From Desulfobacterales bacterium (GTDB lineage Bacteria > Desulfobacterota > Desulfobulbia > Desulfobulbales > Desulfocapsaceae), in assembly GCA_013042695.1 (NCBI GenBank), contig JABDPQ010000224.1:1-16634 (forward strand): a DNA stretch of 16,634 bases, given 5' to 3'. Numbering within the stretch: position 1 is the first letter of the stretch; each line of letters begins with the position of its first letter. The position numbers and the translations under genes were made by a program. The notes under the pieces are model-generated. The model searched no databases and was not told the origin of the DNA. It saw only the letters and a program-made list of their open reading frames with translations. Positions 1 to 8,327 of this stretch are shown here, one piece after another.

Positions 1-1628
1 CACTGGCGTACACAAGCGGTTTTTTTATCGGGTCTTAGCAGGTGCAATGACCATTTAGAAGGATCTACCCACGCTTTTCCATCAGCCGTGGAAAGAAAAG
101 AGTGATCAAGGTCCCAGTTGGTAACGGTTATCTCCGTTGATTCTTCATTTTGAGAGATGATTTCTACTCCCTGGCAGCTGTCATCATCTGCAACATAAGC
201 ACTCAGCAGAATACTGTTTATGACATTGTCGATGGCTAGGTGTTCTTTCAGCTCCTGTAAAGTCTCTTCGCCTCTCTTCTTCAATATTCGATAGGCGACA
301 GAAAACAGAGGAACAGATTCATGGTCGGTGTTATGGCTTTTGTATTTGTAGAGAACGAAATTCTCGTGACCAAGCCAATCCGCTATGGTTCTTTCAGCCT
401 GATGCTCCATGGCGAGAAAAAGGCCTTTATGCTCATCATTCACGGTTAAATCGACTAGAGCATGTCTGGGAACAAGCGCATTCACCCTGTTTCCTATATC
501 CAGGGCAAAGCTATGAACAAAAGGGTTTAAGTCAACGGGGGTATCCTGCAGAACCTGATAGGTGTACTTCAAAACCAGCGTCCTGAAGTCGAGTTTGCCC
601 GGCCGTCCGAGAATCGATTCTGCATCAATATGGGATTTGCCGAAGCGGCTTCGGGCATAGAGCCGGAAACTCTCGATGTCTTTTTTTCTGCCGGGAGTAC
701 CGCCATGGAACCTCAAACCTATTTTCTGCTCAACTATCGGCTTGTCGTTGATTACGTTTAAAATTGCGGGTTTTTCCCAGTTTCTCCCATGTTGATCTTT
801 ATTGTCAAGAATCCCCTGTTCGCCATAGAGGTTTTGCTCTTCCGTACGAATCGTTACTTTTGGCAGGAGCAGCGGGCGCCCCGGAGAAGGTATCGCCGTA
901 TCCATATTTGCCCTGTATAATTTGGCAACATAGGTACAGTAGCCTTTGTTTTTCTTGCCTGGCAGAGTTCCTTTGTATAAAGCAGCATCAATGCCGTTGG
1001 GGAGGAGTTGGGTGACCTCGGGAGTCCGACCTATCATGATGGTTCCGACTCCCGCATCAGGCGTTGCGCCTTTTTGCATGTTTATAGAGTTGAAAATACT
1101 ATCGATAGGATGGCCCTGCTTAATAATCTGCTGGGAACGGTGAAATCTGCCGTCGATAAAGGCATCTATCAGTGTGCCTTGGGCGGAGGGAGAAATGGAA
1201 TATTTTATATAAACCTCTTCACCCTTTTTTGCTTCGAAGTTGAGGTTGTAAAATTTTGCCCCAGGGTCCGCTCTCATCTTCTTTTTATAGAAAACCTGAT
1301 TATCTCTCTTGCCGACCGCAACTTTTAAAGTCAGGGCAGTGGTAGACGGCGCATCAACATAGGCCCGCAATCTGAATTGATTATAGGAATCGAAGCCCCT
1401 TAACTCTTCTCTCTCGGCACAAGCATCTAGAATGGCAGGAGTATAGCTTTCTTCGGATATCTCTACTAAACCGGCTTTTTTAAGAAGTCTTCCCAGGGTG
1501 CCGCCACGAACAAATGTTTCGTTGACAACTCCATGGCCAAATTCTGAGCGGTATTGTTTGAAATATGCCTGATCGACAAGCAATAAAACCGCCAGGCATA
1601 TTCCCGCAGTGATAAAGAATCTTTTCAC
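1..1628 (-). CDS. CotH kinase-like protein (partial, C-terminus beyond left edge)
   Basis: The reading frame is open from a GTG at 1628 to the window edge, giving 542 residues without a stop. Residues 4-18 are a hydrophobic signal or anchor, so the rest is probably exported. The CotH-like part begins near residue 255. It shows GLRFHGG (304-310), SFRLYARSRFGKS (320-332), GLFLAMEHQ (402-410) and WDLDHSF (505-511), which match the conserved blocks of CotH kinases, including the acidic metal-binding WDxD. The roughly 250 residues before it are probably a beta-rich extracytoplasmic region; I recognise no named domain there. CotH proteins are atypical protein kinases, best known from spore coats, but many bacterial members sit beside VTC and DUF4956 genes, as here. 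GTG 1628 is the only usable start: the frame has a stop just upstream. It lies 5 nt after the stop of the preceding gene, indicating translational coupling. Confidence 0.85.
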   Translation of the reverse strand, partial: MKRFFITAGICLAVLLLVDQAYFKQYRSEFGHGVVNETFVRGGTLGRLLKKAGLVEISEESYTPAILDACAEREELRGFDSYNQFRLRAYVDAPSTTALTLKVAVGKRDNQVFYKKKMRADPGAKFYNLNFEAKKGEEVYIKYSISPSAQGTLIDAFIDGRFHRSQQIIKQGHPIDSIFNSINMQKGATPDAGVGTIMIGRTPEVTQLLPNGIDAALYKGTLPGKKNKGYCTYVAKLYRANMDTAIPSPGRPLLLPKVTIRTEEQNLYGEQGILDNKDQHGRNWEKPAILNVINDKPIVEQKIGLRFHGGTPGRKKDIESFRLYARSRFGKSHIDAESILGRPGKLDFRTLVLKYTYQVLQDTPVDLNPFVHSFALDIGNRVNALVPRHALVDLTVNDEHKGLFLAMEHQAERTIADWLGHENFVLYKYKSHNTDHESVPLFSVAYRILKKRGEETLQELKEHLAIDNVINSILLSAYVADDDSCQGVEIISQNEESTEITVTNWDLDHSFLSTADGKAWVDPSKWSLHLLRPDKKTACVRQ

Positions 1629-1633
1629 GACAA

Positions 1634-2326
1634 TTACGCTTCATGAAAGCTGAAGCTGACACCTGGATATTTGTCTTGAAGTTCCTTGAACAGGTCGCTT
1701 ACCGCCAGCTTATTCACCTGAATGCGAAAGGTTATATAAACACGGTCCTCATTGAGGTTAATACTCACCGGTTTGTTTACTACCTTTCGTGCTTTTAGCG
1801 TTTCCGTGATATCGTGTGCAACCTCTATTCCGCTTTTATCTCCATGTGCTGTTTCAACATGGAGAAGGCTTGTACGATTGTTGCTTGATTCGAACCCTTT
1901 TATAAATTGCAGAATGAAAAGGATGAGAAACGCCAATATAAATAAAATGATGGTAAAAGAGAGGTTGAAAGTTGCAATGGATAGAGAAAGGGCAATAAGC
2001 AGTAAGATAAATCCTATCTCTTCGGGCTCTTTGATTGGGGTGCGAAAACGTACAATTGATAATGCTCCCAGAAGTCCCAAAGAGAGGGGAAGTGAGAATT
2101 GAACCGTTAGAAATATGCAGGTAATCGCAGGCCCCATCAGTGGAAATGCACGGTACACCTTGGAGCCCGTTGAGTTGCGATCATAGAAAAGGAGATAAAG
2201 ATAGGAACAGGCCACCGAGCTTGCGATTGAGGCAGTTATCAGTAAGGCGAAACCGGTGTAAGAGATATTGCGGCTGTCTTCCGGTATGGTACTGAGCAGT
2301 GACTGAATAATTTCAAACGTAGTCAT
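1634..2326 (-). CDS. DUF4956 family membrane protein
   Basis: A 230-residue inner-membrane protein with about four hydrophobic segments (roughly 25-47, 60-89, 103-121 and 122-143) followed by a soluble C-terminal domain of about 85 residues. The diagnostic block is IVRFRTPIKEPEEIGF at 91-106, between the second and third hydrophobic segments. It matches the conserved core of DUF4956. No biochemical function is established for this family to my knowledge. It is habitually encoded between a VTC-domain gene and a CotH gene, exactly the order here. The ATG lies 9 nt after the stop of the VTC gene, and its own stop is 5 nt before the CotH start, so the three are almost certainly one transcript. 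A membrane partner for the polyphosphate-polymerase-like neighbour is a reasonable inference. Confidence 0.88.
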   Translation of the reverse strand: MTTFEIIQSLLSTIPEDSRNISYTGFALLITASIASSVACSYLYLLFYDRNSTGSKVYRAFPLMGPAITCIFLTVQFSLPLSLGLLGALSIVRFRTPIKEPEEIGFILLLIALSLSIATFNLSFTIILFILAFLILFILQFIKGFESSNNRTSLLHVETAHGDKSGIEVAHDITETLKARKVVNKPVSINLNEDRVYITFRIQVNKLAVSDLFKELQDKYPGVSFSFHEA

Positions 2327-2335
2327 AATCGAAGC

Positions 2336-3016
2336 CTATTGATCGTAAGTGCTCAAAAGCTTGTAGCTTTCGTAATATTTAGAGAAAGCATTCTTGGTGA
2401 TCAAACCTGAGAATGGGGTGCGCAACGCTAAGGGCAAAGAGTGGCTGGTGCCTTTCACTTCAAGAACGGCCTCATCCAGTGCGAGGGGAAATCGACAGTA
2501 ATTCAGGGAAGTTGATATGGCCTGGCAGGTGATGGCCGTATCGAGGGAGAGTCTCGAGCTGGAGTGTCCTTCAAAAAATCGTTTCCGTTCGTAAGATACA
2601 TAAAGGGCCGGCTCCAGCAGTGATTCGGTCAGCTCAGGAGCGATCTCTCGAGAGGCCCGGTTCAGATAGGTTATCTGCTCGGAGGACAAGTTGTCGTGAT
2701 TAAAATCGTTAAAGTGGTCCGGCAACTGAATCCTTACTTTTGATCTTTTGGTGCCAATCTTGTTTTTCACCTCAAGAAAACGGACGCTATCGGCCACTCT
2801 GTTATCCGGGTCCGAATACCATCTCACTCTCATTTTTGTTTTCAAATAGTCACTGGAGGCCTTGTCTGCGGCAAAATCCCAGTTTGAGGAGTCAAAATAG
2901 ACGCTGTGAATGCGATTTTTTCGATAATGACTGTCTTCTGTACAATATACACTCAGTTGTGCGGCGATATAAGGTGCCCGCCACTCAGCAAAGGTGTATT
3001 TAATTTCATATTCCAC
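2336..3016 (-). CDS. VTC-domain protein (polyphosphate polymerase-like)
   Basis: A 226-residue protein with the triphosphate-tunnel fold signatures of VTC domains. These are EIK at 4-6 at the N-terminus, VYFDS (39-43), KMRVRWY (61-67), FLEVKNK (80-86), a basic KRSK (90-93), YERKRF (142-147) and LEVKG (185-189). The alternating charged strands supply the Lys/Arg and Glu residues that line the tunnel in yeast Vtc4, which makes polyphosphate from ATP. No membrane segment is seen, so it is probably cytosolic and may pair with the DUF4956 protein. The start is GTG at 3016, because the motif-bearing N-terminus begins there. It has a GAGG sequence 8 nt upstream; the ATG at 3009 is out of frame. It is first in the leftward operon. 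Whether it is catalytically active cannot be told from sequence alone. Confidence 0.88.
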   Translation of the reverse strand: MEYEIKYTFAEWRAPYIAAQLSVYCTEDSHYRKNRIHSVYFDSSNWDFAADKASSDYLKTKMRVRWYSDPDNRVADSVRFLEVKNKIGTKRSKVRIQLPDHFNDFNHDNLSSEQITYLNRASREIAPELTESLLEPALYVSYERKRFFEGHSSSRLSLDTAITCQAISTSLNYCRFPLALDEAVLEVKGTSHSLPLALRTPFSGLITKNAFSKYYESYKLLSTYDQ

Positions 3017-3644
3017 CTATACTGCCTCACTATTTAATTTATTACTAACCGCATGAAACAAGTAGCCGGTTGCCTTACCGGTTTTCTGTTCACAGGGTAT
3101 CCATGTACCTGGCAAAGAATGTTCTTACAGGACGGCCTTGTCTGCAGGTTCACTAAATATAAAAGCCAAAATCTATCATCGAATCGAGTCGCCGTCCAGT
3201 GTTCTTTCTGAAGAGTTCTATCTTCTCGATTTCTGCTCTTAGTTATGCTGAATTGCTTTGCTGAGTCCATGAATCCGTAAGCGTTGTCAGTGCTTCGGAT
3301 GCAGCAAGGTCGCCATTAGCGTTACATAGCAAATAAGCATTCACCGTCCCCGGAATGCTGAGAATCTTACCAAGGCCTCTCCCGAGTCTGCTGCGCTGAC
3401 TGTCTACATGATTATCTTCCTGCTTTCAGTTGCAGGGGACCTTGGTTCTGTCCTGTTTGCCATAACTTGTGACAGGGGCTGCCTTTTTCATGTTTGACTA
3501 ACAAAATTAATCTGGAAAAAGCGCGACAAGAAAGATAGATTGCTTTGAATTTATCAGATGAGAGAAGGAATAATGGGAAAGTTAGACTGGACTTAAAAGC
3601 TACTTCTTATCACCTCAACCTATTAGCGCCTGGTACAGGGCATC
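3017..3644. other. Long intergenic region between divergent genes
   Basis: This gap separates the leftward VTC operon from the rightward sulfatase-fold gene and must hold both promoters. Apart from the probable gene relic at 3034-3491, I see no intact ORF, RNA gene or insertion-sequence end. A short hairpin, CCGGT-6 nt-ACCGG, sits at 3066-3081 in the presumed leader of the VTC operon; read on the plus strand it is followed by TTTTCTGTT. I found no convincing -35/-10 pair. Confidence 0.5.
3034..3491 (-). pseudogene. Possible decayed Roadblock/LC7-like gene
   Basis: From an ATG at 3491 the frame runs 21 codons to a TGA (3426-3428), then stays open for 60 codons to a TAA at 3243-3245. The second part reads protein-like: LGKILSIPGTVNAYLLC followed by NANGDLAASEAL. 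This resembles the start of Roadblock/LC7 domains (an IPGVxGA strand, then DGxxxAS). After the TAA, a second frame gives AEIEKIELFRKNTGRRLD (3236-3183). A third gives FDDRFWLLYLVNLQTRP, resembling the later strands of the same fold. One stop and two frame changes would be needed to rebuild a protein of about 110-130 residues. No ribosome-binding site is visible before the ATG. The family call is by eye only; the alternative is non-coding DNA with chance open frames. The right limit toward 3034 is approximate. Confidence 0.35.
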
Positions 3645-3647
3645 GTG

Positions 3648-5552
3648 ATGAACAAAAAGTTAGTGTTAGTAGAAGCAACCCTAATTACTGCGGTTATATG
3701 TTTGGTGGACTATTGTTTTCGTACAGATCTGATACTACAGACTCCGAGGAAACATTTTCTCGTGATAATGGCAGTGTTTCTGTTTTACTATTTTCTTAAA
3801 TTGCTGCTTGGGCTTGTTCCCTGGAAGACTCTTAGAGTGCTGCTTGGATTAGTGGTCGGCGGTTGTATAGGTATGATTTACGGCGTTGATTATAACTACT
3901 TTGCGTCCTATGGCAGGTTCATGGGGCCTCATGAATTTAGTATGTTGATCGGGGAGTTTGGCTATTGGCGGGACAATATTGGCAATTTATTATCTAAAGG
4001 AGAGATGCTGTCGCTGTTGTTTTATATAATACCATCCCTTTTTGTATTTTCAGGTGCACTTGGGTGGCTGTTAAAAACGACATTTCCAAGACTGTTTGAG
4101 TCTCATCCGAAAACGTTAAATACAAAAACTATTTCGTTTCGCGTCATGCGGGTTGCAAGGTCCTCGGTATTACACATTCTAGTTATGCCCATAGTTTTTT
4201 TAATAGCTTTCGAGGTTCTTGCCCATAATGAAGCAGAATTTTTATTCACTCCTGAGTATGCCAGCTACTACGGTTTTTCGGAGTTAAAGCAAAATCCGGA
4301 GGAATATAAAATCAAGCCTCCAAGAGTTGAATTTCCCGAGCGAAATAAAGATGATTCTGCAGTGCTGGTTAATCAAAGAAAACCGAATATTGTATTTATC
4401 TTACTAGAATCATTAAATATGCACCAAACAAGCATGTTCGGGTATAAAAGAGATACGACTCCGCATCTTGAAAAGTATAGCCGGGAGAGCTTGCGTTACG
4501 ATGGTATCTCGAATTCGACCACGACAACGTTTTCCACGACGTCTCTTTTTAACGGACTGGATTGGTCAGAAATTAATATTAACAGTACGTTAAGCAATCC
4601 TCTGCTCTGGTGGTATACCAAGTTTGCCGGCTATGAGAACCATGTTTTCACTTCACAGTGGCTGAGATATCGAAGTAAGGGCGATTATTTTATTGATCGC
4701 TCCTGCACTACGACACTTAAAGAACCACTCTATTCCAGCAGGTCCCTTGGAAGAGATGACTTCATTACAGTAGCGGAACTTGATAAGACATTGCCGGAGA
4801 TCAAAAAGGCCCAGGGGCAATTCATATACATTAATTTTGCAGGTACTCATTTTCCTTATAGAGTAAAAGATGAATATCGCCTTTGGGAGCCAACCCGGGA
4901 TAGAGGTTTTCATCCACGATATCTCCATCTGACTGTTAATCAGTATAATAATGCCGTTTTAACCATGGATGCGGCATTTGCTGAAGCCATTGAGGTGCTG
5001 GAAAAGCATGATGTTCTCGATAATTCTATCGTTATTGTCTCTTCTGATCACGGGGAAGCCATGATGGAGCATGGCAGATGGGGGCATGGACCCGTTTATT
5101 GGCAGGAGGGTATACAAATCCCCCTGTACATTAAAATTGGCGATAATGTTAAATCACTCATAAGTGAAACTGAACTGGCTCATCTCGAGGAGAATCAATC
5201 ATATTTTGTGTCCAACGTTGATATTGTTCCCACTGTCTTGGACATTATCGGAGTTGCTACGGAAAGAAAATTTTCCGGTCAAAGTTTGCTGCGGCATTAT
5301 CCCGAGAACATCGCATTTTCTAGTCGAGGTGTAAAAAAATATGCAGCGTTAAATAGCCATACCGGCTTCAAACTTATCGTATCAAACAAGCTTCGTCAGA
5401 TTCAGTGCATGAATATAAAAAGTGATCCAACCGAATCGAATGTGACAACCTTTTCGTTTGCTGGTATCGAGATGAAACCGGACCAGGTAAAGGGCTATGT
5501 GAGAAATATGACAGAGTGCGTATTGCCGTACGAAAAAGTAGCATCGAAATAA
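3648..5552 (+). CDS. Sulfatase-fold membrane transferase (phosphoethanolamine transferase-like)
   Basis: A 634-residue protein with five membrane segments in its first 195 residues (about 8-24, 38-59, 61-80, 120-142, 173-191) and an extracytoplasmic alkaline-phosphatase/sulfatase domain from about 245. Conserved elements are NIVFILLES (247-255) with the metal-binding Glu and the EptA-like GYKRDTTPHL (265-274). NSTTTTFS (289-296) follows, whose first Thr aligns with the EptA nucleophile, then the metal-binding SSDHGE (465-470). EptA-type enzymes move phosphoethanolamine from phosphatidylethanolamine to lipid A or glycans; lipoteichoic-acid synthases share the five-TM plan. The catalytic part has only three cysteines, fewer than EptA or MCR, so the disulfide pattern is missing and the substrate is open. 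The start is ATG 3648, with CAGGG 7 nt upstream; GTG 3645 is possible. The nearby glycan genes suggest an envelope-glycan substrate. Confidence 0.85.
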   Translation: MNKKLVLVEATLITAVICLVDYCFRTDLILQTPRKHFLVIMAVFLFYYFLKLLLGLVPWKTLRVLLGLVVGGCIGMIYGVDYNYFASYGRFMGPHEFSMLIGEFGYWRDNIGNLLSKGEMLSLLFYIIPSLFVFSGALGWLLKTTFPRLFESHPKTLNTKTISFRVMRVARSSVLHILVMPIVFLIAFEVLAHNEAEFLFTPEYASYYGFSELKQNPEEYKIKPPRVEFPERNKDDSAVLVNQRKPNIVFILLESLNMHQTSMFGYKRDTTPHLEKYSRESLRYDGISNSTTTTFSTTSLFNGLDWSEININSTLSNPLLWWYTKFAGYENHVFTSQWLRYRSKGDYFIDRSCTTTLKEPLYSSRSLGRDDFITVAELDKTLPEIKKAQGQFIYINFAGTHFPYRVKDEYRLWEPTRDRGFHPRYLHLTVNQYNNAVLTMDAAFAEAIEVLEKHDVLDNSIVIVSSDHGEAMMEHGRWGHGPVYWQEGIQIPLYIKIGDNVKSLISETELAHLEENQSYFVSNVDIVPTVLDIIGVATERKFSGQSLLRHYPENIAFSSRGVKKYAALNSHTGFKLIVSNKLRQIQCMNIKSDPTESNVTTFSFAGIEMKPDQVKGYVRNMTECVLPYEKVASK

Positions 5553-5777
5553 CTTTACTAGTGAGCCTCTTGGCAGAGGGATAGAACATCTTTAAAAGAC
5601 CTGTAAACCGGATTAATTGGCGGGTGGATAGCGGTTTCTCATTGAAAAATTGTGTGAGCGGCCTGAAAGGGCAAAGGCAATGCATAAGTATAGCGAGTTC
5701 GAGTGTGAAACCGTTGTGTAAAACCTAGCTAAGCAGGCGACTTCCCATTACCGAGCAACGCGCCGGGTATTTTTTTT
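5553..5777. other. Intergenic region, no gene
   Basis: A 225-base gap between two rightward genes. A small hairpin (CCTCT-TGGC-AGAGG, 5566-5579) follows the sulfatase-fold gene but has no T-run, so it is a weak terminator at best. The last eight bases before the next ATG are all T, and no proper Shine-Dalgarno sequence is present. Confidence 0.5.
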
Positions 5778-7103
5778 ATGAAAGAAGACTTTTCGCACCT
5801 CAAACACAAGGTTATTGACCAGGGACTCTGTGCTCGGTGCGGTACTTGTGTGGGAATCTGCCCGGTCCGCGTTATTGCGACAGACTCGAGCAGGTACCCG
5901 ATCCTGATAGATGAGTGTATTGCCTGCGGACTGTGCAATGCCTGCTGTCCCGGAGCGGATGTCGATTTTCCTGCTCTAGCAGCGGAAATGGACGGATATG
6001 TAGGCAACTATGATAATTTACTGGGTTGTGTTGAGCACACTTATGTATCTCACTCAACGAGCACGGAGGTTCGTCACAGCGGGGCAAGCGGCGGCATAGT
6101 TACTGCCCTATTGCTCTATCTGTTGAAAAAAGGACGCATTGACGGAGCCGTGATTGTCGGGGTGGACCCGGGAACGCCCTATATGACCAAGGGTATACTG
6201 GCTACGACTCCTGAAGAAATCAAAGCCGGTGCCCTATCCAAGTATTGTGTTACTCCATCTATGGAGGTTTTACAGGAAGTCCGCAAAAGAAAAGGCAAAT
6301 TCGCTGTTGTGGCGCTTCCCTGCCAAATTCACGGGTTGAAAAAACTTGCTGAGGCTGACCCCGGACTCTATGAGAAAATAGAGGTCATTTTCGGCCTGTA
6401 TTGTGCCTGCAACATGGAACCCAACGCTCATCTTGAGGCAATGCAGGTTGCAGGTGTCGACAAGGAAGAAGTTGCGGCCTTTCATTACCGGGGAGGAGAC
6501 TGGCCAGGTGGATTGGCGGTTCGTAAGAAGGATGAAAGGGTAATTCCCCTTCACCGTGTCGAGACCTATAACACGATTATCAATGTTATGTTCCGTTTGT
6601 TCGGTGCAAAACGCTGTTATCTTTGTATTGACGGGCTTGCCGAATTTGCTGACCTCAGTTTCGGTGATTTTTGGGCTTTTGATTATTCTGATGAGCTCAG
6701 CAAGCTTGAGCGATGCACACTGGTTTCACAGCGCAGTAACAAAGGACTTCAGATCCTCATGGACGCGGAACGTGACGGAGCAATTATCAATCACCTGCTT
6801 CCTGCAGACCGGATCTCCAAACGGACACTGAGTATGGTGCGGGGCAAGCGGAGCAGAGCCAGGATATACATGGCCAAAAGGCGGCGCAAAAAGCTGCCCA
6901 ATCCTGATTACCATGTTCCCATCGGTGAGCCGGATTTCAGGGACCGAAAAAAAAATATCACTTATGATATCCTCGGCAGGTTTCGCAACCCTCCGATGCG
7001 GAAACTCATCCTGGCTGTTATGTTTTCTCCTCTGATAGGTGTCTTACTGCACAGGCTCAATCGGCAACGCATGAGAATATCAGGTCAATATCATAATAAT
7101 TAA
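5778..7103 (+). CDS. FrhB/FdhB-like iron-sulfur protein (coenzyme F420 hydrogenase/dehydrogenase beta-subunit family)
   Basis: A 441-residue protein. Two ferredoxin-type CxxCxxCxxxC motifs (Cys18/21/24/28 and Cys47/50/53/57) should bind two [4Fe-4S] clusters. They are followed by the FrhB/FdhB fold: HSGASGG at 100-106, ALPCQIHGL around 185-195, and late in the protein CYLCID with ADLSFGDFW. True FrhB passes electrons between F420 and clusters. Many family members instead lie in capsule or exopolysaccharide loci beside polysaccharide pyruvyl transferases, with unproven roles in redox modification of sugars, and that fits here better than a hydrogenase because no other hydrogenase subunit is present. 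The C-terminal 100 residues are very basic, suggesting membrane or nucleotide-sugar contact. ATG 5778 is the only start (stop at 5730 upstream) and lacks a Shine-Dalgarno. An A9 tract lies at 6947-6955. Confidence 0.88.
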   Translation: MKEDFSHLKHKVIDQGLCARCGTCVGICPVRVIATDSSRYPILIDECIACGLCNACCPGADVDFPALAAEMDGYVGNYDNLLGCVEHTYVSHSTSTEVRHSGASGGIVTALLLYLLKKGRIDGAVIVGVDPGTPYMTKGILATTPEEIKAGALSKYCVTPSMEVLQEVRKRKGKFAVVALPCQIHGLKKLAEADPGLYEKIEVIFGLYCACNMEPNAHLEAMQVAGVDKEEVAAFHYRGGDWPGGLAVRKKDERVIPLHRVETYNTIINVMFRLFGAKRCYLCIDGLAEFADLSFGDFWAFDYSDELSKLERCTLVSQRSNKGLQILMDAERDGAIINHLLPADRISKRTLSMVRGKRSRARIYMAKRRRKKLPNPDYHVPIGEPDFRDRKKNITYDILGRFRNPPMRKLILAVMFSPLIGVLLHRLNRQRMRISGQYHNN

Positions 7104-7151
7104 CAGCGGTTCACGTTGACTGCAGAGCCCCCTTGTGTGCGTTGAATCTTT

Positions 7152-8030
7152 TCACGGTACTGTTGGTGGAAAGAAAACGGGAAACCGCTTCCTGATATTT
7201 ATCAGAAACTGATCGTGCAGAAATCTGAAAAGCCCCGCCGGAGTACCGTACGGTGTTATTGCGGAATCCTCCAGAAGCATTGATTTTATACTTTGTGCGG
7301 GCAGGGAAGGGGCAACCGTACTGTTTTGCAGGCAGCTTCCAAAGGAACCTGCTCGTTTCACATGGGCCCGAAGAGGCAGCGGGTCGCTGCCGGAAAGTTT
7401 CAGCGGACGCTCAGCGGTGTTGAGATGGGTGAATTCCGGTAATGCCCAGAAAAAAGGACGATTCCCGTTATCACCGATCACTTTTGGAAAATCGGCAGGC
7501 TCGGTAAGGTATGCCGTGATTATTTCCCTGCGCTGTCCGGTCCATTTTCCTACCCCCCAGGGTACAACCGGAATCCCGCCTGCAGCCCAGACCTGACCTG
7601 CGCACTCGAGAAGCGTATTCTGTTTATCGGAAATATTTACCACCTCGGCAATGGATAATAGTTCGAGATTTTCCGAGCTGGTATATTGTTTGCCTGGAAG
7701 CAGATATATAATTTCCATTTCCCTGCGAGTGGCGACAAGGGCTTTTCCACCCTCAGCAGGAGAAATGGTCCAGTGGTTTTCGGATGACGGATCGTTGCTT
7801 GAAAGAACACAGTCATCTGCACCACATCTTTTTAGTAATTTCTTGAAAACGCTGATATTACTAGTTTCCGTCAATATCAGGACAAAATCGGCTGGTTCAG
7901 GTACTTTTGTTTTTAAACGTTTGTTTAAATAATGGCCGGCAGAAGTAAAATTCTCAAGGGCGTGATCCAGTAACCCATGCATTGAGAACATGGGATGAAC
8001 GTGGACATGGGCATCAATCAGAACAGGCAC
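7152..8030 (-). CDS. Metal-dependent-hydrolase-like protein (TIM-barrel amidohydrolase type)
   Basis: A 292-residue soluble protein opening with LIDAHVHVHPMF (4-15). The His-x-His after the first strand is the classic metal-binding start of amidohydrolase and PHP-like TIM barrels. Later blocks are GGIPVVPWGVGKW (151-163), ALPEF (196-200) and GSDPLPL (214-220); the last resembles the final-strand Asp motif that completes the metal site. The family is usually a hydrolase of C-N or P-O bonds, but the substrate cannot be inferred. At 292 residues it is short yet seems complete, as motifs appear from the first to the last strand. The start is GTG at 8030 (a TAA lies in frame upstream); no clear ribosome-binding site. 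It is convergent with the FrhB-like gene (48 nt apart) and divergent from the nitroreductase, so it has its own promoter. Confidence 0.65.
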   Translation of the reverse strand: MPVLIDAHVHVHPMFSMHGLLDHALENFTSAGHYLNKRLKTKVPEPADFVLILTETSNISVFKKLLKRCGADDCVLSSNDPSSENHWTISPAEGGKALVATRREMEIIYLLPGKQYTSSENLELLSIAEVVNISDKQNTLLECAGQVWAAGGIPVVPWGVGKWTGQRREIITAYLTEPADFPKVIGDNGNRPFFWALPEFTHLNTAERPLKLSGSDPLPLRAHVKRAGSFGSCLQNSTVAPSLPAQSIKSMLLEDSAITPYGTPAGLFRFLHDQFLINIRKRFPVFFPPTVP

Positions 8031-8084
8031 GGGAATCAGATTTTATTTTTAGAAAGTTGTCCCACCTTCTTGGTGTTAAGAATA

Positions 8085-8113
8085 TTGAGTTTCTTATAAC
8101 ACATTTTTAAGAT
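8085..8113 (+). promoter_or_regulatory. Weak sigma-70-like promoter candidate
   Basis: TTGAGT (8085-8090) and TAAGAT (8108-8113) are separated by 17 nt, each matching four of six consensus bases. It points toward the nitroreductase but would leave a leader of about 215 nt. AT-rich DNA yields such matches by chance. Confidence 0.22.
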
Positions 8114-8323
8114 AATACCTGGAGTTATCAGGATGATATGCTATCAACCAGTATCTGCTTATCAGCAATTATTGGTAACGTACAGAGAATTCTGTTAGAT
8201 ATCGTTTGTCGTTTATATGTGCTGGCTTATTGAGCTACCATTCGCCGGCTCTCATAAAATGGTTCATTTGTAAGGGCTCTGCAGTGGGCCGCAGCGGATC
8301 TTCTCACAAGATTTAACGTTATT

Positions 8324-8327
8324 GGAG
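8324..8327 (+). promoter_or_regulatory. Ribosome-binding site of the nitroreductase gene
   Basis: GGAG lies 8 nt before the ATG at 8336, a normal Shine-Dalgarno that fixes the start. Confidence 0.7.

Noticed and set aside
764..1328. Three overlapping plus-strand ORFs
   Set aside because: They lie opposite the CotH-like coding frame, whose motifs are clear, and their own translations have no recognisable features.
3034..3270. A 78-codon minus-strand ORF as an intact gene
   Set aside because: It has no ribosome-binding site and only its middle looks protein-like; it fits better as one fragment of the probable relic.
3426..3428. In-frame TGA as a possible selenocysteine codon in the 3243-3491 frame
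   Set aside because: No stable hairpin follows at the distance a bacterial SECIS needs, the flanking residues fit no selenoprotein I know, and later frame changes point to decay.
5566..5579. Hairpin after the sulfatase-fold gene as an intrinsic terminator
   Set aside because: The stem is only 5 bp and no T-run follows.
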